Both the position numbers and the translations under genes were made by a program. 43,882 bases of DNA, from positions 1 to 43,882 of the IMG/VR virus record IMGVR_UViG_3300018080_000050. One strand, 5' to 3'. Below the pieces are notes generated by a model that was given only the letters and a program-made list of their open reading frames with translations, ran no database searches and was not told the origin of the DNA. This stretch comes from a virus. Below, piece after piece: positions 30,130-38,654 of the stretch (position 1 is the stretch's first letter; the number at the start of each line of letters is the position of its first letter).

Positions 30130-31977
30130 ATGATAAAATTAGAATATAATAAAGAAATGGATGCCAGCTTAAAAGACTTTGCTCAGAGAATAGCAAATAA
30201 AGAAGTTGGCCTAAGATGGGTGGATCAGAGTCGTTTCTATACAGATGGTGAGACAATCTACTTATCTACAGAAGTACAAAATGACTACAATGCCATAACT
30301 GGCTTACTCTCACATGAGGCAGGCCATATTGGTTATGGTTCATTCAGTATAGACGCCAAAGCCTTAGCTGCTACCTGGAAAGAAAATAATGTTCAACTTA
30401 TTCAGGAAATAGCTAACGTGACTGAGGATCCTCGAGTAGATAAAATTCTTAGTATTGAATGGCCTGGAGCTTACGATGGAATGGTTAATTATATTAATAA
30501 TTCCGGCGTAAATGAAAGGTTTATTAAAAATATCGAGGAGACTAAGAATATTTTAGGATATATCTATATGTTCTTAAATGACGAGAAAGGCTTTGATAAG
30601 AAGCCTGATATAGTTCCTATTACGGATGCTGAGTGGAAAGTTATTGGTGACATGAAAGAAATCCTACTAAAAGAACTTTCTACAGCAGCCTCAATACTGG
30701 CTATGAAAAATATCCATAACATAGTTAAGAAATATATTCCCGAGAATAACCGAAATAATCAAAAGAGTATGCGGGAAATGTTAGGAGATAATATGATTAG
30801 ACATCCTCATCAGAATAGATCGACTAACTACGACAAAGCTCGAGAAAATCAAGAAGCAGCTCAAACTAATCAAAAGGTTGCCGAGGAGTTAGAAAAGATC
30901 GAGGAGGAACTTAAGAAACAAGCTAAAGGTAAAGCTAAAGGTAAAGGCCAAATTGACCCAAAAAATATAAAATTAGGAGATGGTGAAGGAGAAGGCGAAC
31001 CAGTAGCTCGAATTGACTTAGGAATGAATGTTCCAGGAAAGAATGACTATAATCCTAATGGTGAGCCAGACATCCCACTTATAGAATTGGATCAAGCTAC
31101 AAAGGAGAGATTAATTAAAGAGTTATTAGAGAAATCCAAAGAGCAAGTCGAAAAGGCGATCGCAGAGACGAAAGAAATTAAGAAACGACCTAAACCAGAG
31201 CTTACATGTGGCAGAAAAGTAAATACTCATAAGATCGAAGAATTTAGAACATGTAGTGAAACCCGAGCTCATAGCTTAGTTCTAAAGGAGAACGCCGCTA
31301 CTATTAAACGGCTTAAAGTTAAGTTTAAAGACCTTAAGAATAAATCGGGTATGGATAACTCCCAAAGAAGGGGCCGATTAAACTCTAAGCTCATTAGAGC
31401 CGTGACTTCTAACTATACTTACGACAGGATTTACTCCCGAAAGATTAGAGATAAGGAGTTAAGGCTATTAGTTATGGTTGATGTTTCAGGCAGTATGTCA
31501 GGTGATAAGATAAGTATGGCTAAGGAGGCATTAGTAATCTTGGCAGAATCTCTACAGGGAATAGCTGACGTTAAGATCGTACTATTTAACGGAAGCTACG
31601 AAGCCTATAACACCGTACTTAAAGATTGGAAGGAGAATATCACAGCTAACAAGACTGACAGGATGCGATCTGGACGATCTAACTTGGATGGTGTTAGTAT
31701 AGCATATGAGGCCAAAGACTTAAATCCAGATGACTACATTATAGTTATCTCTGATGGACAGCCAGCGGGAAGTGGTTATGGTATTACCGAAGCTATTGAG
31801 GACTTAAAGCCTGTAAAGATGAAACATAAGATATTCGCCTTCTCAATTTACGCAAATGGCTCTTACTTAGAGAAAATGTATGGTAATAACTACTGTATAG
31901 TAAATAAGAGGAAAGAATTAGCTCCTAAGCTCTTAACAGCCGCCGAAAGAATAATTAGAGAATTTAAACATAAATAA
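30130..31977 (+). CDS. VWA protein with N-terminal HExxH metalloprotease-like domain (CobT-like), 615 aa
   Basis: N-terminal LLSHEAGHIGYG (H62-E63..H66) followed by NVTEDPRVDKI (E99/D100/R102), the predicted metallopeptidase pattern seen in CobT-type proteins. The middle region is acidic/Lys-rich and probably flexible (KGKAKGKGQ, GDGEGEGE). The C-terminal VWA domain has MIDAS motifs VDVSGSMSG (~450-458), RSNLDG and VISDGQPAG. Partner of the preceding AAA+ ATPase. Such pairs occur in large phages and in CobS/CobT, NorQ/NorD and RavA/ViaA systems; the target here is unknown. Confidence 0.8.
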   Translation: MIKLEYNKEMDASLKDFAQRIANKEVGLRWVDQSRFYTDGETIYLSTEVQNDYNAITGLLSHEAGHIGYGSFSIDAKALAATWKENNVQLIQEIANVTEDPRVDKILSIEWPGAYDGMVNYINNSGVNERFIKNIEETKNILGYIYMFLNDEKGFDKKPDIVPITDAEWKVIGDMKEILLKELSTAASILAMKNIHNIVKKYIPENNRNNQKSMREMLGDNMIRHPHQNRSTNYDKARENQEAAQTNQKVAEELEKIEEELKKQAKGKAKGKGQIDPKNIKLGDGEGEGEPVARIDLGMNVPGKNDYNPNGEPDIPLIELDQATKERLIKELLEKSKEQVEKAIAETKEIKKRPKPELTCGRKVNTHKIEEFRTCSETRAHSLVLKENAATIKRLKVKFKDLKNKSGMDNSQRRGRLNSKLIRAVTSNYTYDRIYSRKIRDKELRLLVMVDVSGSMSGDKISMAKEALVILAESLQGIADVKIVLFNGSYEAYNTVLKDWKENITANKTDRMRSGRSNLDGVSIAYEAKDLNPDDYIIVISDGQPAGSGYGITEAIEDLKPVKMKHKIFAFSIYANGSYLEKMYGNNYCIVNKRKELAPKLLTAAERIIREFKHK

Positions 31978-31987
31978 ACCTCACAAA

Positions 31988-32047
31988 TTTTTTATAGGCC
32001 GTATTACTATGCCAGAATTACTGGTATAGGCGGCCACCTATAAAAAA
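31988..32047 (+). promoter_or_regulatory. Stem-loop C before the Cys-rich gene
   Basis: Outer 11-bp stem TTTTTTATAGG (31988-31998) with CCTATAAAAAA (32037-32047); inner 9-pair stem CTATGCCAG (32007-32015) with CTGGTATAG (32021-32029; one G-U pair), 5-base loop. The 3' side reads GGCCACCTATAAAAAA, close to stem-loop B. An AAGGTGATT ribosome site follows. Confidence 0.65.
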
Positions 32048-32071
32048 TAAAAAAATAAGGTGATTAAAAAA

Positions 32072-32509
32072 ATGAGTATAAGAAGAAAATGTGAATCGTG
32101 TGGTCATATATTAGGACCAGATGAGGAGTATGCCGAATGTACTGCTTGCGGTAATACTCTATGTTTATCTTGTATTACAGAATGCGTAGAATGTAATGAA
32201 CCATTATGTAGTAGTTGCTCTATGGAATGTGTAGAATGTGGTGAAATTATATGCCAAGACTGTTATGTCGAATGTAGTGATTGTCATAATGAGCTTTGTC
32301 TTTCATGTGCTAAGACTTGTGCTACATGTAGTGAGTATATATGTCCAAACTGTGCCAGAATATGTGATTGGTGTAGTGAATATCATTGTAGCACTTGTAC
32401 TAAACCAGCTAAAGGATTCGATAATACATTTGTGTGCGCTTTCTGTAGTAGGGAGCATGACGTTCAACCTGAGGTAGAACCAGATAAGGAGAATGATAAA
32501 AATGATTGA
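32072..32509 (+). CDS. Cysteine-array protein of 15-residue zinc repeats, 145 aa
   Basis: Contains about 28 Cys. Six tandem 15-residue units follow C-x2-C-x5-C-x2-C (for example ECVECNEPLCSSCSM, ECVECGEIICQDCYV, ECSDCHNELCLSCAK), flanked by an extra CxxC at each end. This would bind many zinc ions (or another soft metal) in a linear chain of knuckles, somewhat like double zinc ribbons or B-boxes. The C-terminus is acidic. AAGGTGATT before the ATG at 32072 decides the start over the GTG at 32060. Function unknown; the repeat organisation suggests a protein-binding scaffold. Confidence 0.7.
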   Translation: MSIRRKCESCGHILGPDEEYAECTACGNTLCLSCITECVECNEPLCSSCSMECVECGEIICQDCYVECSDCHNELCLSCAKTCATCSEYICPNCARICDWCSEYHCSTCTKPAKGFDNTFVCAFCSREHDVQPEVEPDKENDKND

Positions 32510-32918
32510 AGTAAAAATACAAGAGAAAAACGATGAGGCTTTAACTTTTCGGTTGCCAAGCTCATTAAAGGAGAAGTTGCCGGGAGCTTATAGCGAAATA
32601 GATAACGGAAAAGAATATATTCGATTTAAAGACGGGAATGCCATAGGTCAGCTGATGAGAGATTTAGTCGAAATGTTTGTTTCAGGTAGAATTGAGAAAG
32701 CAAATACTGAGATAAGAGCTTTAAAGGAGATTGTAGAACATAATGCTCAGGAGCTTAAAGATAAGAACAAAACTCTAAACGATACCGTTAATGACTTTAT
32801 AGCTTGTAAAGAAGGAGCTATTGAGCTATTAAAACTAATGAAAGAAGTTAAACCTACTCCTAAGCAAATGGGAGTAGTTGATATGAGTAAAATAAAGAAA
32901 CTTCAGGAGGTGCTTTAA
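32502..32918 (+). CDS. RHH-like DNA-binding protein with coiled coil, 138 aa
   Basis: Residues ~12-60 (LTFRLPSSLKEKLPG, IGQLMRDLVEMFVSG) resemble a ribbon-helix-helix unit with an insertion; residues ~60-110 are a coiled coil (KANTEIRALKEIVEHNAQEL). The start at 32502 has AAGGAG ten bases before; an earlier in-frame ATG at 32493 is too close. Possible regulator or nucleoid-type protein. Confidence 0.5.
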   Translation: MIEVKIQEKNDEALTFRLPSSLKEKLPGAYSEIDNGKEYIRFKDGNAIGQLMRDLVEMFVSGRIEKANTEIRALKEIVEHNAQELKDKNKTLNDTVNDFIACKEGAIELLKLMKEVKPTPKQMGVVDMSKIKKLQEVL

Positions 32919-33173
32919 GTGAAAGATGAAGCGTATATACCCGATAAAATAAAGAAGTTAGTTTCATCTATATTTAAGCAGTTTGTGCCAGAAACAAATT
33001 TCGGTATGGATGGTGTAATTATAGAGAAAATACTTAACGGAGAGCCTCTAATAGATATAATAAGGTTCTGGATGAAAAATAACAGCTATGAGGAACCAAA
33101 TAACATTGAAGAGCTATTAAAAACATTCGAAAAAATAACTACGGAGGAAAAAGAAAATGTTAAGCATAGATGA
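32919..33173 (+). CDS. Hypothetical helical protein, GTG start, 84 aa
   Basis: GTG at 32919 follows CAGGAGGTG (within the previous gene's end). Helical protein (IKKLVSSIFKQFV, EELLKTFEKITTEE), no known domain. Part of a run of tightly overlapped small genes from 32072 to 33773. Confidence 0.5.
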   Translation: MKDEAYIPDKIKKLVSSIFKQFVPETNFGMDGVIIEKILNGEPLIDIIRFWMKNNSYEEPNNIEELLKTFEKITTEEKENVKHR

Positions 33174-33429
33174 GTTAAAGATTAAGTTCGATCAGTTAGT
33201 TAAACGTCTTGATGAGGATGAATCTAAACAGCATTATGCTATGAGCAGATTAAAAACTATGTACGCCAAAATTGTCATCCGAATTAAAGATTTAATAGAA
33301 GTCTTTATGTCGGGAGATATACATTGGACATGTGGTTTTTGCGAACAAGCTCAGAAGGATATTTTTAAAGAGGTCGAACGCCTCAAAAAGTTAAGAACAC
33401 AGCTTAGAGAGGTGATATTTAAAATATGA
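33157..33429 (+). CDS. Hypothetical helical protein with one CxxC, 90 aa
   Basis: Helix-rich (LKIKFDQLVKRLDEDE, FKEVERLKKLRTQL) with a single CGFC pair and VFMSGDI, which echoes VEMFVSGRI in the protein at 32502; the two may share a domain. ACGGAGG precedes the ATG. Function unknown. Confidence 0.5.
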   Translation: MLSIDELKIKFDQLVKRLDEDESKQHYAMSRLKTMYAKIVIRIKDLIEVFMSGDIHWTCGFCEQAQKDIFKEVERLKKLRTQLREVIFKI

Positions 33430-33773
33430 GTGATGACTTGTTTAATTGGACATCGGGAGAACAGGCCCCTAAAACCAAGCCTAAAAAGGAAAAGAAGCCT
33501 AAAACTAATAAACATCCATGTCCTTATTGTAGTGGAAAATATGTAGATATAAAAGGTCATATAGCTAATCAACATCCAGAAACGCTACCCGGAGGAAAGA
33601 TTAAAGAAAAGGAACCTGAGATAAAAGCTAATCCAGAGAAGGAAAAGCTACAGCAGGAGCTTGTTAAAATGTTCCGTTATGCTATGAATGGCAGAAAGCA
33701 ATATAAAAATCTTGGAGTTAATGATCCGGCAGAATTTGAAGCCTTATTTATATCTACACTATATAAAATATAA
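33426..33773 (+). CDS. C2H2 zinc-finger protein, 115 aa
   Basis: Lys-rich leader then CPYCSGKYVDIKGHIANQH, a classical C2H2 finger of the same kind as in PCNA (25488) and the gene at 26918. The C-terminal half is helical. ATG overlaps the previous stop (ATGA). Probably DNA-binding. Confidence 0.6.
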   Translation: MSDDLFNWTSGEQAPKTKPKKEKKPKTNKHPCPYCSGKYVDIKGHIANQHPETLPGGKIKEKEPEIKANPEKEKLQQELVKMFRYAMNGRKQYKNLGVNDPAEFEALFISTLYKI

Positions 33774-33789
33774 CTTAGGTGAAATAACT

Positions 33790-34098
33790 ATGGGAAGGTA
33801 TTACGGGAATCGTCGTCAATTTAGAGAAAGATTAAGATGCGACAGCGATTATGGAACCGTTCTTAAAATCGCATATATAAGAACACAGATTAATAAAAAG
33901 CGGAAATGGGAGCCAATCGGTTTATATTGTCCAAACCATGAAAAACTATTTCCATTAGAATGGGAGTTTATAAACAGATTAAACTACATGTTCAGGAAAT
34001 GGAATGGGTGGAAGTGGGAATCGAGGTTCAGAAATATGATTAAGCGCTACTTTTGGATGAAAGATTATAGATCGAGGAATCCGAAACCTCAATATTAA
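33790..34098 (+). CDS. Hypothetical basic aromatic protein, 102 aa
   Basis: Arg/Trp/Tyr-rich (GRYYGNRRQFRERLR, MFRKWNGWKWESRFRNM), with one Cys-Pro-Asn-His. Start at 33790 has TAGGTGA upstream. Last gene of the early strand. Likely nucleic-acid-binding from its charge; no family recognised. Confidence 0.5.
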   Translation: MGRYYGNRRQFRERLRCDSDYGTVLKIAYIRTQINKKRKWEPIGLYCPNHEKLFPLEWEFINRLNYMFRKWNGWKWESRFRNMIKRYFWMKDYRSRNPKPQY

Positions 34099-34232
34099 GG
34101 AAATAATTTTTTTTAACTTTATTTAATATTTTATACTACTTTTCGAAAAAAATTCCACCATGGGATGATATGAATATCCCAGAGGCGTTTTTTAGCTTGC
34201 CATCGAGTTTTGAGCTAAAAATAAAAAAAAGG
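34099..34232. terminator. Convergent intergenic region with stem-loop D
   Basis: Ends both transcription blocks. Contains T-rich runs after the plus-strand stop, a hairpin TGGGAT (34161-34166)/ATCCCA (34176-34181), and a 9-bp stem TTTTTAGCT (34189-34197)/AGCTAAAAA (34213-34221) whose A-rich right flank resembles stem-loop C. On the minus strand the A-runs become U-runs, so it may terminate late transcripts as well. Confidence 0.5.
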
Positions 34233-34853
34233 TTAAGATAAGTTTAACTTATCTTTCATGTATTCTTTAGTGTCGTCGAGAATACTCTGCTGATTCTCAT
34301 TAACCAGATCCCATTCTCGTACAACCCACACTAAGATTTGTTCGAGACCGTCCATATATTTTACCTTCTCAGGATCTGCTGTATCTCCTCTATGCTTAAT
34401 AATAAAATCGGTTATCGATCGAAGAATATTTTTTAATACTGTCCCGGCAGAAGTATCAGGCATCTCGTCCGGTTTAACTCCCCTTAAAGTCATTATGGCA
34501 AAGTAGCTCAGGTTATCCATTACATAGGAAAATATAAACCAGACACCATTAAAGTCCTCTCCTATTAAAACAGGTAGCATCCCTTGTACAATTCCAATTA
34601 TCTGAACTATAAGAAATACTAATAGTTGCGCGGGTGTTAGTATAGGAGCTTTAATCTTTCCTTTCCATGCTTTTTCTCCGGGTTTATTAATTTTCTCAGC
34701 CTCAGGTAGGGGCCTGATACCCACACTGTTTTCTAATACATCATTAACCATATCAACCACCAAATCCTTTAGCTTACTTAGAGCTGACTTTTCGTCCTCT
34801 TCGGCTATTTCCTCATCCTCAATTTCTTTATTTTCATTATTTTCCTCACTCAT
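34233..34853 (-). CDS. Membrane protein at the end of the late operon (holin-like?), 206 aa
   Basis: Acidic N-terminus (~1-25), then hydrophobic segments at about 78-98 (AQLLVFLIVQIIGIVQGMLPV) and ~104-122 (WFIFSYVMDNLSYFAIM), and a soluble helical C-terminus. The position after the baseplate genes would suit a holin or a tail/membrane fusion factor. No endolysin lies beside it. Function is inference. AGGAGGTGATAAA precedes the ATG. Confidence 0.55.
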   Translation of the reverse strand: MSEENNENKEIEDEEIAEEDEKSALSKLKDLVVDMVNDVLENSVGIRPLPEAEKINKPGEKAWKGKIKAPILTPAQLLVFLIVQIIGIVQGMLPVLIGEDFNGVWFIFSYVMDNLSYFAIMTLRGVKPDEMPDTSAGTVLKNILRSITDFIIKHRGDTADPEKVKYMDGLEQILVWVVREWDLVNENQQSILDDTKEYMKDKLNLS

Positions 34854-34865
34854 TTTATCACCTCC

Positions 34866-35036
34866 TTATTTTGATTCCAGTTTTTCAATTCTACTTTCTA
34901 AATCATTTAATTTATTAAATAAATCAGATAAAGTTATCGTATTTGCCTTCGATAGCTCTACCTCATTTCGAGCAGATTCTTTTTGCTCGGTAGTATTAAT
35001 AGATTTATCTACGTCATCCGGATATATTATTTCCAT
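34866..35036 (-). CDS. Small coiled-coil tail protein, 56 aa
   Basis: Minus-strand reading MEIIYPDDVDKSINTTEQ, then a leucine-containing heptad region ending LNDLESRIEKLESK. The ATG overlaps the hub stop (TAATG). Possibly a short trimerising or baseplate accessory protein. Confidence 0.55.
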   Translation of the reverse strand: MEIIYPDDVDKSINTTEQKESARNEVELSKANTITLSDLFNKLNDLESRIEKLESK

Positions 35037-37060
35037 TAAAACCATCCCACAATTTGTATATAGGCATTACCGCCACCACCAAAATTATACTCAAACCATC
35101 TAATAGCAGGATCAGCTAATGGTATAATTAATTGAACCTCAGCAGCCGCATTCATTACGTGGTTAAGTATATAATTTGTAAAAAGATAAGGTCTAAAAAA
35201 ATCATTCGCAGCTACATTTCGATATAAAGCAATAACTATATTCTTATAACCGGCTGGTACAATAGCAGAAACATCCTTAATGTGCCATGCTCCATCTACG
35301 GTAAGAGTCGCACCTGTACTTGAGTAATCCCAGAAGGGAGCATCCCTCCATTGTATTAAATCTGATATTCTATTAGCTATTTGGCCTATTAACTCTGAAT
35401 TTTCTTGATCAAGGGGACCACCTGATATAAAATAAATAGCATCATCTAAAATTATGTGCGATACCTTAGTTTGAGTGTTAAATTCAACCGCTCTTATAAT
35501 ATACTCACCAGTAATATCATTAGGAGAACTTGTAGTAATATTCGTATCAGTTATGGGAATATTAGCTCCTACTGTCATCGTTTCTCCTACTTGGAACATA
35601 CCCTCAGTCGGATTCTTTATTTCTAAAACCAGGGTTAATAAATACTGCTGTTTAGAAGTTAGTGTGTTATCACATATAGTCTGGAGTTTGGCTTCATCCA
35701 GGATATTAGCATAAGTGTCCTTCTTAATATTATTTCCAGATCCTGATTCGACTCTTAATCTTGTAGTGCCTATGAAACCACCGAGTAAGACTACCTTATC
35801 AACTTTAATAGTCTCCTTTTCTCCTGTTATTGAGATGATATCGTCTGTCGCAGCTAAATTATACCCACTATCGACATCCAGATCATTACAAAGCAACTCT
35901 AAATCATTATTTAAATACCAGCCACCATATACTGAATTGGCGTACTCATCGAGAATAACTCTAAGGGTTTTATCAGCTTGGAAATTAATATATGGAATTT
36001 TATCATATTCTCCTATGCCGTATTTAAGCGCAGTCTGTTTCCAGTAGCAGTTCTGGCCTATTGTATATCCTGAATCCCAAGAATAACCAATAGCATCTAC
36101 AGCACAGTACGAAACATTCGGCGTAACTCCTCCATTCCATACTCTTAATCTTAAATCATAAGCTGGACCTACGTTATTCGAAAATGCTATATCAGAACCA
36201 ATTTGAACACCGTTTAAATATACATCATATTTATACTGAGCTAATCCTTTATAAGTTCCACTTGTTGATTCAAAATCAATTCTAAGGTGTGGAAAATTAA
36301 ACGATCCTAATGGAACTGAATCGTAATCCGAATAAATAGTTGTGTATGTCGCAGCTCCATCCCACCACTGAATAGTTAAAAGACCGGCACTTGTGGCACT
36401 TGCGGTAATTCTTAACCTTAATAAACACACTCCGACACTATTTCTTATTTCATAATCTACTATCGAATGATTAGCTCCGCTTAGTTTATATGGATATAAA
36501 TACATTTCTATTGTGCCAGATCCTTGTGTTCCAGCATTAAATACATCAATAAGATCAGCATCTCCTCCTGGAATTGAACTAACTCCTTGTATTATACCAT
36601 AATGCCTATATAATAATATTGAGGCTACATAAACCCAATTAGTAGAAAGATCGAAATCTCCTGGAATACCACCATCCATATCGTATGTACCATAGAAATA
36701 ATTTATATACGCTCCAGCGTCAGCTGTCGATATCACAGAATAGTTATTTATAAGATAATATACTATGTTAGCGAATGTATAGTTATAAAAATATTCATCC
36801 GGTCTTATCGAATCTATATCTTCGGCTTCTGATACACATTCAGCCTCTGTTTCGTCCATAAACTCTATATGTTTAACTCTGCCAGCAAATATATCCTGAG
36901 CTGAAGTCGAACCTCCAGAGGTGTAGTTATCATTTATAGTTATATCATCCTGCTCTCCTACGGCTACACTTTCTAAAAATCTGACATCCGCATAAGGATA
37001 TTCTCTAATCTCTGTACAGATAACAGCTTCCTCTATATCATCTTCATCATGACTTGTCAT
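35036..37060 (-). CDS. Baseplate hub / tail-tip protein with lectin-like insert, 674 aa
   Basis: Large beta-rich protein. The N-terminal ~90 residues and residues ~350-550 (LRVILDEYANSVYGGWYLNNDLELLC, VDKVVLLGG, TEGMFQVGETMTVG) resemble the hub domains of phage late-control/gp27-like proteins. A ~180-residue stretch between (~150-330; ADLIDVFNAG, LRIDFESTSG, YDVYLNGVQIG) looks like a jelly-roll/LamG-type carbohydrate-binding insert. The C-terminus is beta-rich and aromatic. Start at 37060 (TAATG with the upstream stop, GAGG before it) is preferred to 37093. Confidence 0.6.
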   Translation of the reverse strand: MTSHDEDDIEEAVICTEIREYPYADVRFLESVAVGEQDDITINDNYTSGGSTSAQDIFAGRVKHIEFMDETEAECVSEAEDIDSIRPDEYFYNYTFANIVYYLINNYSVISTADAGAYINYFYGTYDMDGGIPGDFDLSTNWVYVASILLYRHYGIIQGVSSIPGGDADLIDVFNAGTQGSGTIEMYLYPYKLSGANHSIVDYEIRNSVGVCLLRLRITASATSAGLLTIQWWDGAATYTTIYSDYDSVPLGSFNFPHLRIDFESTSGTYKGLAQYKYDVYLNGVQIGSDIAFSNNVGPAYDLRLRVWNGGVTPNVSYCAVDAIGYSWDSGYTIGQNCYWKQTALKYGIGEYDKIPYINFQADKTLRVILDEYANSVYGGWYLNNDLELLCNDLDVDSGYNLAATDDIISITGEKETIKVDKVVLLGGFIGTTRLRVESGSGNNIKKDTYANILDEAKLQTICDNTLTSKQQYLLTLVLEIKNPTEGMFQVGETMTVGANIPITDTNITTSSPNDITGEYIIRAVEFNTQTKVSHIILDDAIYFISGGPLDQENSELIGQIANRISDLIQWRDAPFWDYSSTGATLTVDGAWHIKDVSAIVPAGYKNIVIALYRNVAANDFFRPYLFTNYILNHVMNAAAEVQLIIPLADPAIRWFEYNFGGGGNAYIQIVGWF

Positions 37061-37557
37061 TATACTTCCTCGAATACTATATTTCCTTCCCAAACTCTCT
37101 GGGATGCCTTAAATTGAAACGACTTAATTTTAACCTTAATATATTCTCTCATAACTTCACCTGAATCAATCCATTTTACATACTGGCCTTCGCCAGCAAC
37201 ATCATAAACAAATAAATATAAATCATAGCCATAACTTCCTCCTGAGGCCATATGTTTAAGTAAAAACTCCTTAACTTTATTATAATGATCCGAATCAGTC
37301 ACTCCATCTACTTTCCTAATTATACATTCCATAGGAGCCATAGACTGAATAAATTTACCGGTATTAATTCTAATGCTGGTATGACCGGCGCTATGAACTA
37401 CCCGATCCTTATTATCAACCTTATCTAAAAAATTCCGGGAAATTAAATAAATCCATCCACCAGCAGCACTTGGGCTTGCTTCATCTCCCGTACTCCAATT
37501 ATTTGGCGTGGATGATAATTTTCCAATATAAACGTGATGTAAAACACTCATTGTCAT
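37060..37557 (-). CDS. Distal-tail-like protein, 165 aa
   Basis: Lies between tape measure and hub, where Dit-type proteins are found. Beta-rich, with GWIYLISRNFLDKV and the C-terminal strand pair IKVKIKSFQFKASQRVWEGNIVFEEV. The same ending occurs in the early-region protein at 16203. Starts at ATG 37557, overlapping the tape-measure stop (TAATG). Confidence 0.55.
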   Translation of the reverse strand: MTMSVLHHVYIGKLSSTPNNWSTGDEASPSAAGGWIYLISRNFLDKVDNKDRVVHSAGHTSIRINTGKFIQSMAPMECIIRKVDGVTDSDHYNKVKEFLLKHMASGGSYGYDLYLFVYDVAGEGQYVKWIDSGEVMREYIKVKIKSFQFKASQRVWEGNIVFEEV

Positions 37558-38651
37558 TATGTTTTCCTCCTACTCCGTTTCTTTAATCTATATATTTGAT
37601 AAAGCGTATTTTCAATTCCTTCTAATCGATCACGCTGTTCATCCAATTGAAATTGAACACTACTTCCTCCCATTCCTCCTAAAGCAGATGTACCAGCTCT
37701 CGTCTCTAACGGTATAACTGCTTCCTTCTTATACTCCTCACCTAATAGAGCTAAAGTAGGGGCCGTGACTATACCTCCTTCTTGTAGCTTTGCTATTCTT
37801 TCAATATTAACTCCAGGTATTAAATTAATGGCATCGATAAAGAAATTTATTATATCTATAATCCCATTAACGATCCATTTAATTCCTTCCATTAAACCTT
37901 TGAAAAGAAATGTTACGGCATCAACTACCCATTTAATACCGGCCGCGAACACATTTACCAGCCAATCTATTAATGGTCCCAGCCGCTCCATTACCACACT
38001 TAACGCAGCTGACAACTTCTCAAATAAAGGCATTAATGGTTTCATGATGGCAAGTATTACTTCGAACACTATACGCAGTGGTATTAGAGCAATCCGAAGT
38101 ATAATGCCAATTACCTTACCAATAGATTCAAACACAGGCATTAACTCCATTAGGATTTCCAGCAAAGGTTCTATGGCTTCCATTAAAACCGGTAAAATCT
38201 CAGCAGCTAATGTAGCAAATAGAGCACCAATTATTTCGAAAATAGGAAGGAAAGGCTCCATAATTATAGATAATCCTTCGAATATAGCATCGAATAAAGC
38301 GAGAGGCCCAATTGACTTTTTCATTTTATCAAGGCCATCACCGAACATCTTTACTCCTTTAGCAAACTTACTTGACCCAATAGTTTCACCAAGATCCTCA
38401 ACTGGTTTAAGGTCTTTAAAGACATCCATTACATCTCCTAAAGATTCCTCAACTTTAACTCCAAGAGTGTCTAAGAAATTATTCATAGATTCGAACTCCT
38501 TAGGCAGTCCTCCTAAGGCGTCGAGGAACTCATCAAAATTTAATTCATCTAATTCCTCCTGAACGGCTTCTATACTCTCACCAAAAGCATTTAAGCCATC
38601 TGATATTTCCTCTAATCTTAATAGATCCCGTGGATCCTCTGGGTCGCTCAT
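37557..38651 (-). CDS. Tape measure protein (short), 364 aa
   Basis: Sets tail length. A charged helical N-terminus (~1-110) is followed by a long hydrophobic helical region (~115-285) full of Ile/Leu/Phe/Pro, then the tape-measure signature LQEGGIVTAPTLALLGEEYKKEAVIPL (~300-327) and a basic C-terminus. At the usual ratio of about 0.15 nm per residue the tail would be near 55 nm, short for a siphovirus. Follows the frameshifted chaperone genes, as in lambda-like tails. Confidence 0.8.
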   Translation of the reverse strand: MSDPEDPRDLLRLEEISDGLNAFGESIEAVQEELDELNFDEFLDALGGLPKEFESMNNFLDTLGVKVEESLGDVMDVFKDLKPVEDLGETIGSSKFAKGVKMFGDGLDKMKKSIGPLALFDAIFEGLSIIMEPFLPIFEIIGALFATLAAEILPVLMEAIEPLLEILMELMPVFESIGKVIGIILRIALIPLRIVFEVILAIMKPLMPLFEKLSAALSVVMERLGPLIDWLVNVFAAGIKWVVDAVTFLFKGLMEGIKWIVNGIIDIINFFIDAINLIPGVNIERIAKLQEGGIVTAPTLALLGEEYKKEAVIPLETRAGTSALGGMGGSSVQFQLDEQRDRLEGIENTLYQIYRLKKRSRRKT

Positions 38652-38654
38652 TTA

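Noticed and set aside
34233-34853. Firm holin assignment
   Set aside because: Hydrophobic segments and position are suggestive, but there is no neighbouring endolysin and the protein has large soluble ends.
35036-37093. Longer hub start at 37093
   Set aside because: The ATG at 37060 forms a TAATG overlap with the upstream stop and has GAGG before it; the extra 11 residues overlap the upstream gene with no ribosome site noted.
37765-38562. 265-codon plus-strand frame opposite the tape measure gene
   Set aside because: Antisense shadow of a hydrophobic helical gene; low-complexity Ser/Ile/Asn composition and no ribosome site.
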